64,000 nt of DNA, from positions 205,104 through 269,103 of the forward strand of contig NZ_JAMBOE010000002.1 in assembly GCF_023715465.1 (NCBI RefSeq). Direction: 5' to 3'. Numbering within the stretch: position 1 is the first letter of the stretch; every line of letters begins with the position of its first letter. The position numbers and the translations under genes are program-made. Of the stretch, positions 1 through 9,093 are shown one piece after another. Source of the DNA: Paenibacillus macerans (GTDB lineage Bacteria > Bacillota > Bacilli > Paenibacillales > Paenibacillaceae). The notes under the pieces were generated by a model. The model was not told where the DNA came from and made no database searches. It saw only the letters and a list, made by a program, of their open reading frames with translations.

Positions 1-299
1 AGGCCGATCGTATCATGTCCGCACATCGGCAAATATCCGCCGGTTTCAATAAACACTACCCCAATGTCGGCCCGCTCGTCGCAAGGCGGGGTCAAAATGC
101 AGCCGGACATTACCTCATGCCCCCGCGGTTCGAACATCAACGCAGTACGGAAACCGTCGTAATGCTCGGACATGTAGACCATCTTTTCCGTCATCGTCCT
201 TCCTTGCAGCTCCGGCGCTCCACCGATCACGGTGCGGGTCGGGTTCCCGCCGGTATGGGTATCGATCGTACTCACCAGCTTGGAAATGCTCATACTCAT
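1..299 (-). CDS. Proline racemase / hydroxyproline epimerase family enzyme, N-terminal part (cut by window edge)
   Basis: About 99 N-terminal residues are visible; the gene runs off position 1. It starts STIDTHTGGNPTR-like and reaches the MCGHDTIG motif, which holds the first catalytic cysteine of the proline racemase family. Members interconvert L- and D-proline or trans-4-hydroxy-L-proline and cis-4-hydroxy-D-proline in the cytoplasm, or (with a different second residue) dehydrate trans-3-hydroxy-L-proline. The second active-site residue is outside the window, so these cannot be separated here. The ATG at 299 has GGAGG seven bases upstream and overlaps the stop of the FAD dehydrogenase gene (ATGA), implying translational coupling. 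The D-amino-acid dehydrogenase next to it favours the epimerase reading. Confidence 0.85.
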   Translation of the reverse strand, partial: MSMSISKLVSTIDTHTGGNPTRTVIGGAPELQGRTMTEKMVYMSEHYDGFRTALMFEPRGHEVMSGCILTPPCDERADIGVVFIETGGYLPMCGHDTIG

Positions 300-1492
300 A
301 ACACGACCTCCTGATGACGGGAATCGGAGCGAAACCGGTCATAACGGAGCGGCTCGACCGGGATGCAGGTGGCGGCGCCGCTTAACATTTCGCTCATCAC
401 CTTTCCCGTGACCGCGGCCAGGCTGATGCCGTCCCCTTCGTGCCCTGCCGCCACATAAAATCCGGGGATTTCATCGATGGCGGAAACGATCGGCAAATGG
501 TCGGCGGTCCAGGGACGCAAGCCCGCGTAGGTGCGCAGCAGCGGTATCCGCTCCAGCGCGGGAAAAAAGCGGATCGCCCGTTCCGCAATCAGCCGGATCA
601 CCTCCTGATCGACGCGGCTGTCCATCCCTGCGAATTGGCGGCTGGAGCCGATGAGGAAGTTCTGCGAGGCGGTTGGTTCGAACACCAGCGCGATGCCGTA
701 CTGCTCGAACCTCGGGTCCACCTGGCGCGTTCCGCCGAATTTGCTGATCAAATAGCCGAATTCCATCACCTTCCGTTTTCCGATGCTTTCCCAGCGGGAG
801 GCCACAAGAATGTGGCCCTTGCGGGGTTCGATCGGAATGTCGAGGCCGGCCATTTGCCCGATCCGCTTGGCCCATACCCCGGCGGCGTTAATGACAAATT
901 TTGCATGAATCGTGCCGCCGGAGGTGTCCACCCCGCGAATCCGGCCCTTCTCGTCCAGTAAAAGCGCCGTCACGGACGTATGGGTTCGCAGCCTTGCACC
1001 ATGGCGGCGGGCGGTGGAAGCTAGTGAATAAGTGAGCAATACCGGATTCACCGTAGAATCGGTGGCGCATTCCAAGCCGCCCGGGAGATCGTCCGCCAGA
1101 TAGGGCCACTCCTCCCGCAGCTCCTGCCGGCCCAGCATACGAAAAGGGAGGCCCGCTTCGCGTTGGCGTGAAACCCAGCTCTCGGCAGCCTGCATCTCCT
1201 CTTCGGTCTCGCATACGAGAATGCTGCCGGGGGCCCGGTATTCGAATGCCTCATCGAGCTCCCGGGCCCACCCCGCCACCAATTCCTGCGATTTCAGAGA
1301 CATTTGGCTGTCAAATCCGGGGTCCTTGTCAATCGCCAAAATATTGCCGTCGCATTTGGAGGAGGTGCCCCCGGCGATTTCACCGCGCTCGACCACAACC
1401 ACGTCCATGCCGGCTTTTGCAGCATAGTAGGCGATGGACATGCCGATGATCCCGCCGCCGATGACGACGACTTCCGCAGCCTCCGAATTCAT
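296..1492 (-). CDS. FAD-dependent D-amino-acid (D-hydroxyproline-type) dehydrogenase/oxidase
   Basis: A 398-residue DAO-family flavoprotein. The N terminus has the dinucleotide fold VVVIGGGIIGMSIAYY with an ERGEIAGGTSS segment typical of glycine-oxidase and D-amino-acid dehydrogenase relatives; the C-terminal GLRPWTADHLPIV and AAGHEGDGISLA segments close the FAD site. Family members oxidise D-amino acids or sarcosine-like secondary amines to imines in the cytoplasm or at the membrane face. Placed between an M24 peptidase and a proline-racemase-family gene, the natural substrate is D-proline or cis-4-hydroxy-D-proline (inference). The stop overlaps the next start by four bases. No small alpha/gamma subunits are seen, so it is probably a single-subunit enzyme. 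Confidence 0.82.
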   Translation of the reverse strand: MNSEAAEVVVIGGGIIGMSIAYYAAKAGMDVVVVERGEIAGGTSSKCDGNILAIDKDPGFDSQMSLKSQELVAGWARELDEAFEYRAPGSILVCETEEEMQAAESWVSRQREAGLPFRMLGRQELREEWPYLADDLPGGLECATDSTVNPVLLTYSLASTARRHGARLRTHTSVTALLLDEKGRIRGVDTSGGTIHAKFVINAAGVWAKRIGQMAGLDIPIEPRKGHILVASRWESIGKRKVMEFGYLISKFGGTRQVDPRFEQYGIALVFEPTASQNFLIGSSRQFAGMDSRVDQEVIRLIAERAIRFFPALERIPLLRTYAGLRPWTADHLPIVSAIDEIPGFYVAAGHEGDGISLAAVTGKVMSEMLSGAATCIPVEPLRYDRFRSDSRHQEVVL

Positions 1493-1534
1493 GAACGTTA
1501 TCCCCCTTCTTTTACAGAGGTTGTTGAACTCGCA

Positions 1535-2605
1535 TTATAATACGATCAGTTCTTTGTTTGATTTCGTCAGCACCTCAATGCCTGTTTCCGTGATGAGAAT
1601 GTCATCCTCGATGCGGACGCCGCCGAAATCGGGGATATAAATCCCGGGCTCCACCGTCAGGATCATCCCCGGCTCGAGCACATCCTCCGTTTTTTGCGAA
1701 AACCGCATCGGCTCGTGGATTTCCAAACCAAAGGCATGACCGAGGCCGTGGCCAAAGTAGTCGCCGTACCCATAGCCGGCGATACAATCCCTGGCCAGCG
1801 CGTCCCCTTCCTTCCCCGTCATCCCCGGCTTCAGCCCCTCCAGGGTGGTCCGGTTGGCCTCCAGCACGATCCGGTAAAGCTCCTGATGGCGCTCCGTGGG
1901 CTCGCCGATAAAGACGGTCCGCGTCAAATCGGAGCAATACCCCTCATAGCTCGCCCCGAAATCAAGGGTCACGAACTCATTGGCGCCAAGCGGCTTGCCG
2001 CTGGCCAAACCGTGCGGCAGCGCGGAGCGTACACCGGAGGCGACGATCGTGGGATACGCCGACGAAACCGCCCCGTTTTTGCGCATAAAGTATTCCAGCT
2101 CCGTAGCCACCTCCCGTTCGGTAACGCCCGGCTTCATGAAGCCCAAAATATGATCAAAAGCTTTTTCCGTAATCTCGATCGCCCGCCGGATATACGCCTG
2201 CTCACGCTCATCTTTGATGCCACGCAGTTTTTCAACGATATTTTCCGTCGGCACCAGCTCGATTCCCTGAAACGACTTTTCGTACGCTTCATAGCCCGCA
2301 TAGGTCACATGATTTTTTTCGAATCCTAATGTCTTAACTCCGGCCTCTTCCAGCTTCCCGCAAATCAGCTCAAGCGGTTCCCCCGCCGCCTGCACGACCT
2401 CATATGCCCCCGCCTGTTGCGAGGCTTGGTTGGTATAACGAAAATCGGTCACCAGCAAGGCTCGGTCCTGCGTAATCACCACCCAACCCGCGGTGCCGGT
2501 GAAGCCGGTCACATATCTGCGGTTATAGGGGCTTGCGATCAACAACCCGTCGATTCCCTGCTGCTTGAGCGCTTCCCGTACCTTTTGGAGACGTTGTGCT
2601 TCCAT
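1535..2605 (-). CDS. M24B aminopeptidase P / Xaa-Pro dipeptidase family protein
   Basis: A 356-residue creatinase-fold metallopeptidase. The N-terminal creatinase-N domain covers about residues 1-130 and the catalytic pita-bread domain follows. Dinuclear metal ligands are readable in order: Asp in TLDFGA, Asp in CSDLTRT, His in GHGLGHAFGLEIHE, Glu in LTVEPGIY and Glu in VRIEDDI. The family removes an N-terminal residue preceding proline or splits Xaa-Pro dipeptides in the cytoplasm. A strong RBS (GGGAGGG) precedes the ATG. In this operon it could release proline or hydroxyproline from imported peptides. Length is normal for Firmicute PepQ/YqhT-type proteins. Confidence 0.88.
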   Translation of the reverse strand: MEAQRLQKVREALKQQGIDGLLIASPYNRRYVTGFTGTAGWVVITQDRALLVTDFRYTNQASQQAGAYEVVQAAGEPLELICGKLEEAGVKTLGFEKNHVTYAGYEAYEKSFQGIELVPTENIVEKLRGIKDEREQAYIRRAIEITEKAFDHILGFMKPGVTEREVATELEYFMRKNGAVSSAYPTIVASGVRSALPHGLASGKPLGANEFVTLDFGASYEGYCSDLTRTVFIGEPTERHQELYRIVLEANRTTLEGLKPGMTGKEGDALARDCIAGYGYGDYFGHGLGHAFGLEIHEPMRFSQKTEDVLEPGMILTVEPGIYIPDFGGVRIEDDILITETGIEVLTKSNKELIVL

Positions 2606-2637
2606 GGATTTAACCCTCCCTCTGCATTTTCAATTCT

Positions 2638-3468
2638 TCAACCCTTCATCCCGGTTAACGTAATGCCTTCGATAAAATAACGCTGCCCGATAAAAAACAC
2701 GACAATCACCGGCAAAATCACCACGGTCGAAGCGGCCATCAGCAGATGCCACTGCGCGCTGTGCAGCGATTGGAACATCTGCAGGCCCAGCGCCATCGTA
2801 AATTTGCTTTCCTCATTTAAATACACCAGCGGGCCCATAAAATCGTTCCATGAGTTCATGAAGGAAAACAAACCGATGACGATCAGCGGCGGCTTCGACA
2901 AAGGGATGATGATCCGGGAAAAAACCGTCCACGGACCGGCCCCGTCCACATAAGCGGCTTCGTCCATATCCCGCGGGATGCTGGTATAAAACTGCCTTAA
3001 CAGAAAAATGTCGAAGGCCGAGCCAAACCACACCGGCAGAATAAGCGGGAAATAAGTGTTGATCAGATCAGCCAGCTTCCAGCCGATAAAGGTCGGAATT
3101 AATGTGACCGCACTGGGCAGCATCATGCTCGACAGCAGCAGTCCGAAGAAGAACTTTTTCCCCGGCCAGTTTAACCTGGCATAACTGTAAGCCCCCAGCG
3201 AACTGCTGATCAGCGCTCCGGCCAAGCAGCCGATGGTGATGGTTAACGTGTTGCGGAAAAACCGGAAGAAATTGATCGTCGTTAAGGCCTCCACATAGTT
3301 CTCCAAGCGAAAGGGCGAAGGTATCCACCTTGGCGGCATCTCAAAAATTTGCAGCGAACTCATCATCGAGCTGCGGACCAGCCAAAACAATGGCAATAGA
3401 CAGAAGCAGGCCCCTAAAATGAGGATCGCGTAAACGGTCAGCTGCGAGATTCGTCGGCTTCTCCGCAT
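2638..3468 (-). CDS. CUT1-type ABC transporter permease (MalG-like)
   Basis: A 276-residue inner-membrane permease with about six hydrophobic segments. The EAA loop reads DEAAYVDGAGPWTVFSRIIIPLSKP, which contacts the ATPase, as in MalG/UgpE/AraQ-type carbohydrate permeases. Its partner permease ends six bases upstream. No ATPase gene lies in the operon, which is usual for CUT1 systems in Bacilli that share MsmX/MsmK. The surrounding peptidase and amino-acid genes make a classic sugar substrate uncertain. Confidence 0.88.
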   Translation of the reverse strand: MRRSRRISQLTVYAILILGACFCLLPLFWLVRSSMMSSLQIFEMPPRWIPSPFRLENYVEALTTINFFRFFRNTLTITIGCLAGALISSSLGAYSYARLNWPGKKFFFGLLLSSMMLPSAVTLIPTFIGWKLADLINTYFPLILPVWFGSAFDIFLLRQFYTSIPRDMDEAAYVDGAGPWTVFSRIIIPLSKPPLIVIGLFSFMNSWNDFMGPLVYLNEESKFTMALGLQMFQSLHSAQWHLLMAASTVVILPVIVVFFIGQRYFIEGITLTGMKG

Positions 3469-3473
3469 AAACG

Positions 3474-4382
3474 CTACACCTCGCTTTCATAGAACACCCA
3501 GGACTTGGATGTGCGGAAAAAGATAACCGTAACCAGCAGGATGATCATAAAGAGAATCCAGGCAATGGCCGACGCCTGCCCCATTTCGCCGAATTGAAAC
3601 GCCTGGCGGTAAATGTAGTAGTTATAAAACAAGCTGGCATTGTTGGGCCCGCCCTGCGTCATAATCAGCGCCTCGGTAAATACCTGAAATGCTCCGATCG
3701 ACCCCATGATCAAGTTGAAGAAAATAATCGGCGTCATCATCGGGATGGTGATATGGCGAAACTTCCGGAGCGGGCCGGCGCCATCGACAATGGCCGCTTC
3801 ATACAAAGACCGCGGCACACCTTGCAGGCCCGCCAGGAAAATAATGATCGTGCTCCCCATCCCCCACAGACTCATCAGCACGATGGAAGGAACCACGGTG
3901 GTTTCGGAATACAGCCAATCGAGTGTCGGCAAATTCAAGGCTTCCAGGAAGCTGTTGAACAGGCCCAGGTCCGGGCTAAACAGCCAAATCCAAATCATCG
4001 AGGACGCGACCGCGGGCACGATGGCCGGCAAATAATAAATCGTGCGGAACACGGATTTGCCGCGGATAAACTCCATGTTCAGCAGAAACGCAACGATAAA
4101 CGAAAAGACCAGGCCGAGCGGAACGCGAAGCACGACATACTTGAAAGTAACCCACAGCGAATTGTAAAAATATTGATCCGTGCCGTCGAACAGCCGCGTA
4201 TAATTCGCCAGCCCGATGAATTTGGGCGCATTTACGATCCGGTAATCCGTAAAGCTGAGCAACAGACTGGCGACCATCGGCAAAATGACGAACAGCAACA
4301 GCCCGCAGATACTGGGCAGGGCGAACAGGATGCCTGCTAGAGCGATACGGCGTTTATGAAGAATAGGAATCCCCCCAATCAT
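3474..4382 (-). CDS. CUT1-type ABC transporter permease (MalF-like)
   Basis: A 302-residue membrane protein with six predicted transmembrane segments and the EAA motif YEAAIVDGAGPLRKFRHITIPMM. It belongs to the UgpA/LacF/AraP group and should pair with the downstream MalG-like subunit. The ATG used here has no good RBS directly upstream, so the true start may be a few codons further in. It lies 22 bases downstream of the binding-protein gene, so all three are co-transcribed. Confidence 0.85.
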   Translation of the reverse strand: MIGGIPILHKRRIALAGILFALPSICGLLLFVILPMVASLLLSFTDYRIVNAPKFIGLANYTRLFDGTDQYFYNSLWVTFKYVVLRVPLGLVFSFIVAFLLNMEFIRGKSVFRTIYYLPAIVPAVASSMIWIWLFSPDLGLFNSFLEALNLPTLDWLYSETTVVPSIVLMSLWGMGSTIIIFLAGLQGVPRSLYEAAIVDGAGPLRKFRHITIPMMTPIIFFNLIMGSIGAFQVFTEALIMTQGGPNNASLFYNYYIYRQAFQFGEMGQASAIAWILFMIILLVTVIFFRTSKSWVFYESEV

Positions 4383-4404
4383 GATGAATGGATAAGTCTG
4401 GATA

Positions 4405-5778
4405 TTACCTGCCGTAATATCCTTGAATCAGCGGCTGCACCTTGGGCTCCACCCCCTTCAGCGCTTCTTCGGCCGTCATTTTGCCCGTCCAGACCAAATC
4501 GAGGGCTGGCGTTACCAGGGCATTGATTTTGTCCAGATTCTTCACTTCGAAGCCCGGGGTGCGGATGCCGCTTTCAATGGTTTGCTTCATATAGGCTTCG
4601 GTGTATCCTTCCGGATGCGCCTCGTTTCCGGCCGCCCATTTGTTTATCAGGTCCGGATTCGTGTACCATTCTTTTTTCAGCGGCATCCATAAGCCGCCTT
4701 CGATCAGCGGCAGCACCGATTCGGGGTCGGCCATATATTTATAGAGCAGCCATGCTTCCTCCGGGTGTTTGGTCGAATTGAAAATGACCGTCGGCGCCCC
4801 ATCCAAAAGGGTATTGCTGACTTTAAGCTTCGGCAGCACCCCGACTCCCAAATTAAAATCCTGTTCTGCAAACGCTTGCAAAGCCCAGTTCCCTGAGACC
4901 GTCATGGCGACTTTTTTCGTCTGCAGCGCTGTATCGGGCAGGTTTTTGGTTTGCATCGGGGTGGGCGAAACATGGTGAACATACATCAGATCCGCCAGCT
5001 TTTGGATCGCCTCGATCGCCTCCGGCTGGGCCAGCCCAAACCCTTTTCCATCCTCCGTCAAAAAGTTGCCGCCATTAGAAACCACCGCCGCCATCATATT
5101 GTAGGGATCGTATTGAAGGCCGTACTGTCTGATTTTGTCCGGGTTAAAGTTGGGATCAAGCGCATTTCTTCCCTGGTCATCCAGCGTTAATTTTCTGGCA
5201 AATTCCACAAACGTATCCCAATCCCAGGCTTTATCCGCGTCGGTCGGGGGCAGTTCTACGCCCGCTTCCAGCAGCAGATCCTTGTTATACATGAGTCCGT
5301 ATCCTTCCACCGCGGTGCTCATCCCGATGATGTTGCCGGGAGCGATTTCGTACCATACCTGGTCGAGATAATCCTCCTTTTTAAAATCCGGGTCCTTTTC
5401 GATAAGCGGGGCGAGATTCAGCAGTTTCCCGTCAGCGCCCCAGCTCAAAGCGGCACCGGAGGACAAATAACCGAGATCCGGGGCGACATTCCCCGCCACC
5501 ATCGTCGTCAGTTTGGTTAAATAATCGGCCGGAACGTGCATCGGCTCCACCTGAATTCCGGTCTCCTGCTCAAAACGTTCGAGCGCTTCCGTAACCGTTT
5601 TTTTCTCAATCGTATCCCCCCAGAAGGAGAACTTTAGCGTGATCTTTTCTTCACTGCCGCCCTGGGTCCCGCCCTGGCTTTCGGAGGTTCCTCCGCTGTT
5701 CGAACAGGCCGATAACACGACGGTGACGGCAAGAACCGCCGCTAAAGCCAATCCCGCAAAACGCCTTGCACTCATCAT
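4405..5778 (-). CDS. Extracellular solute-binding lipoprotein (family 1)
   Basis: A 457-residue precursor with a lipoprotein signal: basic start MMSARRF, hydrophobic core, lipobox LSAC with the lipidated cysteine near residue 25, then a Ser/Gly/Glu-rich linker. The mature part resembles the MalE/UgpB-type cluster (KFSFWGDTIEKKTVTEALERFEQETGI start). It would bind substrate at the outer face of the membrane and pass it to the two permeases downstream. It is separated from the sensor kinase by 123 bases holding its own promoter. Ligand unknown: fold suggests a saccharide, context suggests a proline-containing peptide or glycopeptide. Confidence 0.87.
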   Translation of the reverse strand: MMSARRFAGLALAAVLAVTVVLSACSNSGGTSESQGGTQGGSEEKITLKFSFWGDTIEKKTVTEALERFEQETGIQVEPMHVPADYLTKLTTMVAGNVAPDLGYLSSGAALSWGADGKLLNLAPLIEKDPDFKKEDYLDQVWYEIAPGNIIGMSTAVEGYGLMYNKDLLLEAGVELPPTDADKAWDWDTFVEFARKLTLDDQGRNALDPNFNPDKIRQYGLQYDPYNMMAAVVSNGGNFLTEDGKGFGLAQPEAIEAIQKLADLMYVHHVSPTPMQTKNLPDTALQTKKVAMTVSGNWALQAFAEQDFNLGVGVLPKLKVSNTLLDGAPTVIFNSTKHPEEAWLLYKYMADPESVLPLIEGGLWMPLKKEWYTNPDLINKWAAGNEAHPEGYTEAYMKQTIESGIRTPGFEVKNLDKINALVTPALDLVWTGKMTAEEALKGVEPKVQPLIQGYYGR

Positions 5779-5876
5779 CCCCTAATCCTCCATTCAGCTA
5801 AAAATGATTTGTATATTTATTGTAAAAAATCACGGTTCTAAAAAGAATTCGAACATTTTTGGATTGGTGGAGGATT

Positions 5877-5905
5877 TTTATATGTTGGTAAAAATGTGTG
5901 TTCAA
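5877..5905 (-). promoter_or_regulatory. Candidate sigma-A promoter for the binding-protein/permease genes
   Basis: On the minus strand TTGAAC (5905-5900) and TATAAA (5882-5877) are separated by exactly 17 bases. The -35 box overlaps the 3' end of the sensor-kinase gene. This would let the transporter genes be switched separately from the regulators, as usual for YesMN-type systems. Confidence 0.55.
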
Positions 5906-7722
5906 CCCTTTAAAGGTAAGCGGATGTGTACGGTGGTTCCTTCCCCTTCTTGTGAAGTTATGGATATACCATAAGCCTCTCCGTAAATAAGTTTGATTCT
6001 TTTGTCCACGTTGTGGATGCCGATGGAGCCGCTCTGCATTTCGGATAATTGCTCCAGCCTATGGGCGGGAATGCCGATGCCGTTGTCTTCCACCGTGAAC
6101 ACGCGCTCGCCGCCCTCCACCCGGCCCCGGATCATAATCCTTCCCCCGGTATGCAGGCGGGAAAAACCGTGGACAATCGCATTTTCGACAAACGGCTGCA
6201 GAAACAGCTTGGGAACTTTATACGTATACAGCTCGGGGGAAATGTCATAGGTGACGGTAAACTTACCCTCAAAACGCTCGTTCGTCAGAAAAATATAATG
6301 CCGCAGCCAATTTAAATCCTCCGCTAAATCGCCGATGTCGCGGCTGTTTTCGGAGGTGTACTGCAGCATGGCGGACAAGCTGACGATCATCCGGCTCAGC
6401 TCTTTCTGCTCGTGCTCCAGCGCCGTCCAATTCATGATGTTTAAGGTGTTGTACAGAAAATGCGGATTCAGCTGGATATTCAGCGACATGATTTGCGTCT
6501 CTTTTTCCCTGAGCTTGACCTTGTAATTCTCTTCGATTAAATTTTTGATTTTTACGTTCATTTGGTTGTATTTATGAATCAACAACCCCATCTCGTTGTA
6601 AGACTCCACCGGGATGCGGGTATCGAATTCTCCTTCACCCGTCTTTTTGATCGCCCGCAGCAGTTGATGAATCGGCCTGGTGATCGAATTGGCGAACACC
6701 AACGCCAGCAGGAGCGAAACGATCAGCAGGAGCAACGTTAAATAGAAGGTATAGGACCTGATATCCGGTAAAAACACGGCTCCCAAAGCTTCCGGCGAGA
6801 TGGTAACCGCGGAAATCCAGCCCGTCTCTTCGGACGTATCAAAGCAAACGATCAGCGGCTGTCCGTCCTCCATCATCGTCAAAGTCCCGCTTTTCAGCCT
6901 GGTCATTTCCTCCAGCCAATCCGGCTTACCGGCAGCATATGTCCGCTTCATATCCGTACCGGCAACCACCTCTCCCCCCGGGCTTACAATAAAAAAAGCA
7001 GCTCCTGCGGAAGGGAGCGCATTTTCGAACCGGGCACGGTAATAATCCGGCTTGTAGGTGATGACCAGCACCGGGAGCTCGGCTTTGCCTTGCAGCTCGA
7101 TCACTTCGCCATTGTTGATTTTGAACAGTTTGAGCAAGCGTACCCCGGCCAGCAGCCGGAAGTATTCCGGCGGGTTGGACGAGTTGATTTCCTGCTTGAA
7201 CATTTGCGCAAACGAAAAGGTAGGGACCCACGCCAGCCCCCCGTCCCCTTTTACCGCAGCCTGGTATAGACTGGTCTCGTTAAAATTCTCATATGGGATC
7301 AATGCGGAAGCTCCCGTCGGGCCGATGTTGGAATAGCTGGTGATTAAATGGAGCGAATACATGTCCTGCAAATCGGGAAAGTATTTGTTGAGCGCGCGGC
7401 TGACCTTTTTTTCCATCGTAATCATGCTGTATTCGTCCTTCGGGTTCGCATGCAAATATTGCTCGTACAGCATCTGCTCCGCAATCAGGGCGAGGCTGCT
7501 TTCCTCCACCCGGGCGAGCTCGGCGTCGATGATTTCGTTGTTTTGCTTCACGATGGAGTAAAGGTTTTGCCGGGCGAATTCGGAGACGAATTCCCTGCTG
7601 GAGAAATAATATTTAGAGCTGAGGATGCCAAGCGGAATCGTGATAATGAGGGCATAGGATAAAAAAAGTTTGGTCCTGTAGCGAAGATCCTTTAATCGCG
7701 GCAAACCGTAGCGTCCTCTCAA
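5902..7722 (-). CDS. YesM-like sensor histidine kinase
   Basis: A 606-residue membrane kinase. Transmembrane segment 1 lies near residues 17-38, an extracytoplasmic sensing region of about 290 residues follows, transmembrane segment 2 is near 330-350, then a HAMP domain (ITRPIHQLLRAIKKTGEGEFD). The His_kinase domain carries the phospho-acceptor in LNPHFLYNTLNIMNW, and the HATPase has VEDNGIGIP and GSIGIHNVDKRI. This LytS/YesM architecture usually senses extracellular saccharides or their binding proteins and phosphorylates an AraC-type regulator. The partner regulator is immediately upstream (18-base gap). Confidence 0.9.
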   Translation of the reverse strand: MRGRYGLPRLKDLRYRTKLFLSYALIITIPLGILSSKYYFSSREFVSEFARQNLYSIVKQNNEIIDAELARVEESSLALIAEQMLYEQYLHANPKDEYSMITMEKKVSRALNKYFPDLQDMYSLHLITSYSNIGPTGASALIPYENFNETSLYQAAVKGDGGLAWVPTFSFAQMFKQEINSSNPPEYFRLLAGVRLLKLFKINNGEVIELQGKAELPVLVITYKPDYYRARFENALPSAGAAFFIVSPGGEVVAGTDMKRTYAAGKPDWLEEMTRLKSGTLTMMEDGQPLIVCFDTSEETGWISAVTISPEALGAVFLPDIRSYTFYLTLLLLIVSLLLALVFANSITRPIHQLLRAIKKTGEGEFDTRIPVESYNEMGLLIHKYNQMNVKIKNLIEENYKVKLREKETQIMSLNIQLNPHFLYNTLNIMNWTALEHEQKELSRMIVSLSAMLQYTSENSRDIGDLAEDLNWLRHYIFLTNERFEGKFTVTYDISPELYTYKVPKLFLQPFVENAIVHGFSRLHTGGRIMIRGRVEGGERVFTVEDNGIGIPAHRLEQLSEMQSGSIGIHNVDKRIKLIYGEAYGISITSQEGEGTTVHIRLPLKG

Positions 7723-7740
7723 ATGACATCCCTTCCTTAT

Positions 7741-8523
7741 TCAGCGAATGGCGGACAGATGGCGGTATTCTTCCGGACTTGTGCCGAATTCCTTGCGAAA
7801 CAGGCGGATAAAGTACTTAACATCCTTATAGCCGACGTTTTCGGCAATTTGGTATACCTTTTGCGAGGTATGCAGCAGCAGCTTTGCCGCCGCCTTCATG
7901 CGGGTTTGGGTAATGTATTGGTGGATGGTCATACGCGAATGCGTTTTGAAAAGGTTGCAAAAATACGAAGGATTAAAATGAAATTTCACGGCCAGCGTGC
8001 TTAACGACAAATCTTCTTCATGGTAATGCGTGTCAATATAAGTTTTGCAGCTTTCGATAATCATCTCGGCTTTACATCGCTTCCGGTCATTCGGGCGATC
8101 GCTCAACTCGAAAAGCCATTCCCGGGACGCCTTCGAGGCAGCGAGACGCGCGGTGTTTGCTTTTTGTTCCGCTTTCGCCAGCAGCGGCGCGATTCTGTCC
8201 TCTTCTACCGGCTTGAGCAAATAATCGCGGGCGCCAAGCTGGAGCGCGCGCTGCGCATAAGCAAACTCCGAATACGCGCTCATAATAATGACGCATTCGT
8301 TCCCGCCGCGGCGGGTCAAATGCTCCATAAATTCGAGCCCGCCCATGACCGGCATTTGAATGTCCGTAAAGACCAGGTCAATGGGATGAACGCTGATGCT
8401 TTCAAGCGCCTCCGCACCGTCCCTGGCATGAAAAATGTTGTGCTTCGGGTTTAGCCCCTGAAGCATCCGCGACAGCCCTTTCCGGTGCTTCGGTTCGTCG
8501 TCCACGACCAAAATGTTCAGCAT
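7741..8523 (-). CDS. YesN-like response regulator, AraC-type, compact
   Basis: A 260-residue regulator: receiver domain at about 1-120 (ILVVDDEPKHRKG; phospho-acceptor Asp in VFTDIQMPVMGG; conserved Lys in YLLKPVEED) and an AraC double helix-turn-helix at about 160-260 (LSTLAVKFHFNPSYFCNLFKTH ... IRLFRKEFGTSPEEYR). YesN-type regulators are often about 500 residues with a large middle region; here the linker is only some 40 residues. It probably activates the promoter ahead of the binding-protein gene. Confidence 0.9.
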   Translation of the reverse strand: MLNILVVDDEPKHRKGLSRMLQGLNPKHNIFHARDGAEALESISVHPIDLVFTDIQMPVMGGLEFMEHLTRRGGNECVIIMSAYSEFAYAQRALQLGARDYLLKPVEEDRIAPLLAKAEQKANTARLAASKASREWLFELSDRPNDRKRCKAEMIIESCKTYIDTHYHEEDLSLSTLAVKFHFNPSYFCNLFKTHSRMTIHQYITQTRMKAAAKLLLHTSQKVYQIAENVGYKDVKYFIRLFRKEFGTSPEEYRHLSAIR

Positions 8524-8547
8524 TTTCCATCCCCTCTTTTTCCGCCA

Positions 8548-9093
8548 TCAAGCTTTGGAATCGGAGCAAAACACCGACAAATACTTGACCTCATCCGTCA
8601 CCGGCGTATATTTATGATTTTCGAAGGAGTCGAAATACAAGCTGTCGCCAGCGTTTAGCGTATACGCTTCGTTGCCTACGTAATAGATCATGGTGCCTTC
8701 CAGTACATAAATAAATTCCTGTCCGACATGAGACAGCGTTCGTTTGCCCGTCTTTCCCTTCTTGGCCACAAAATAAAACGGCTGCATCAATTTCTCTGGC
8801 CGTTCCGCCGCAATCGCGGAAAAGGAGTACCCTTTATCGGTGCGGACCATTTTATCCAGGCTCGCCGTTTTCGTGGTGTGTACGGTTCCATGCAGATCAC
8901 TGTCATCGAGCAGCACGGAGACTTTGGTGCCCAACGCTTCGGCAATTTTGATGAGCGTGCCGATCGGGGGCACCGTTTTTCCGTTTTCGATTTTGGACAA
9001 CAGGCTTTTCGTAAATCCGCAAACTTTGGCGATGTCGTCCAGACTGCGGTTTTGTGCTTTACGGATCTTTCGGATTTTACTGCCCAGTTCCAC
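8548..9093 (-). CDS. XRE-family regulator with C-terminal cupin domain
   Basis: A 181-residue cytoplasmic regulator with an N-terminal helix-turn-helix (IRKIRKAQNRSLDDIAKVCGFTKSLLSKIENG, residues 7-38) and a cupin barrel at about 105-178 (HVGQEFIYVLEGTMIYYVG ... AGDSLYFDSFENHKYTP). HTH-cupin proteins (PuuR-like) commonly repress amino-acid or amine catabolism and bind a small effector in the cupin. It uses a GTG start behind AGGGGATAA. It is the first gene of the minus-strand block and is 24 bases from the response regulator, so it may control the whole set, including itself. Confidence 0.88.
   Translation of the reverse strand: MELGSKIRKIRKAQNRSLDDIAKVCGFTKSLLSKIENGKTVPPIGTLIKIAEALGTKVSVLLDDSDLHGTVHTTKTASLDKMVRTDKGYSFSAIAAERPEKLMQPFYFVAKKGKTGKRTLSHVGQEFIYVLEGTMIYYVGNEAYTLNAGDSLYFDSFENHKYTPVTDEVKYLSVFCSDSKA

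Noticed and set aside
1694-2329. 211-codon plus-strand frame opposite the M24 peptidase gene
   Set aside because: Shadow of a conserved gene; no start signal or recognisable domain.
3594-4340. Long open frame on the plus strand opposite the MalF-like permease gene
   Set aside because: Polar, repetitive composition expected of an antisense shadow, no RBS, and the minus-strand frame encodes a clear permease.
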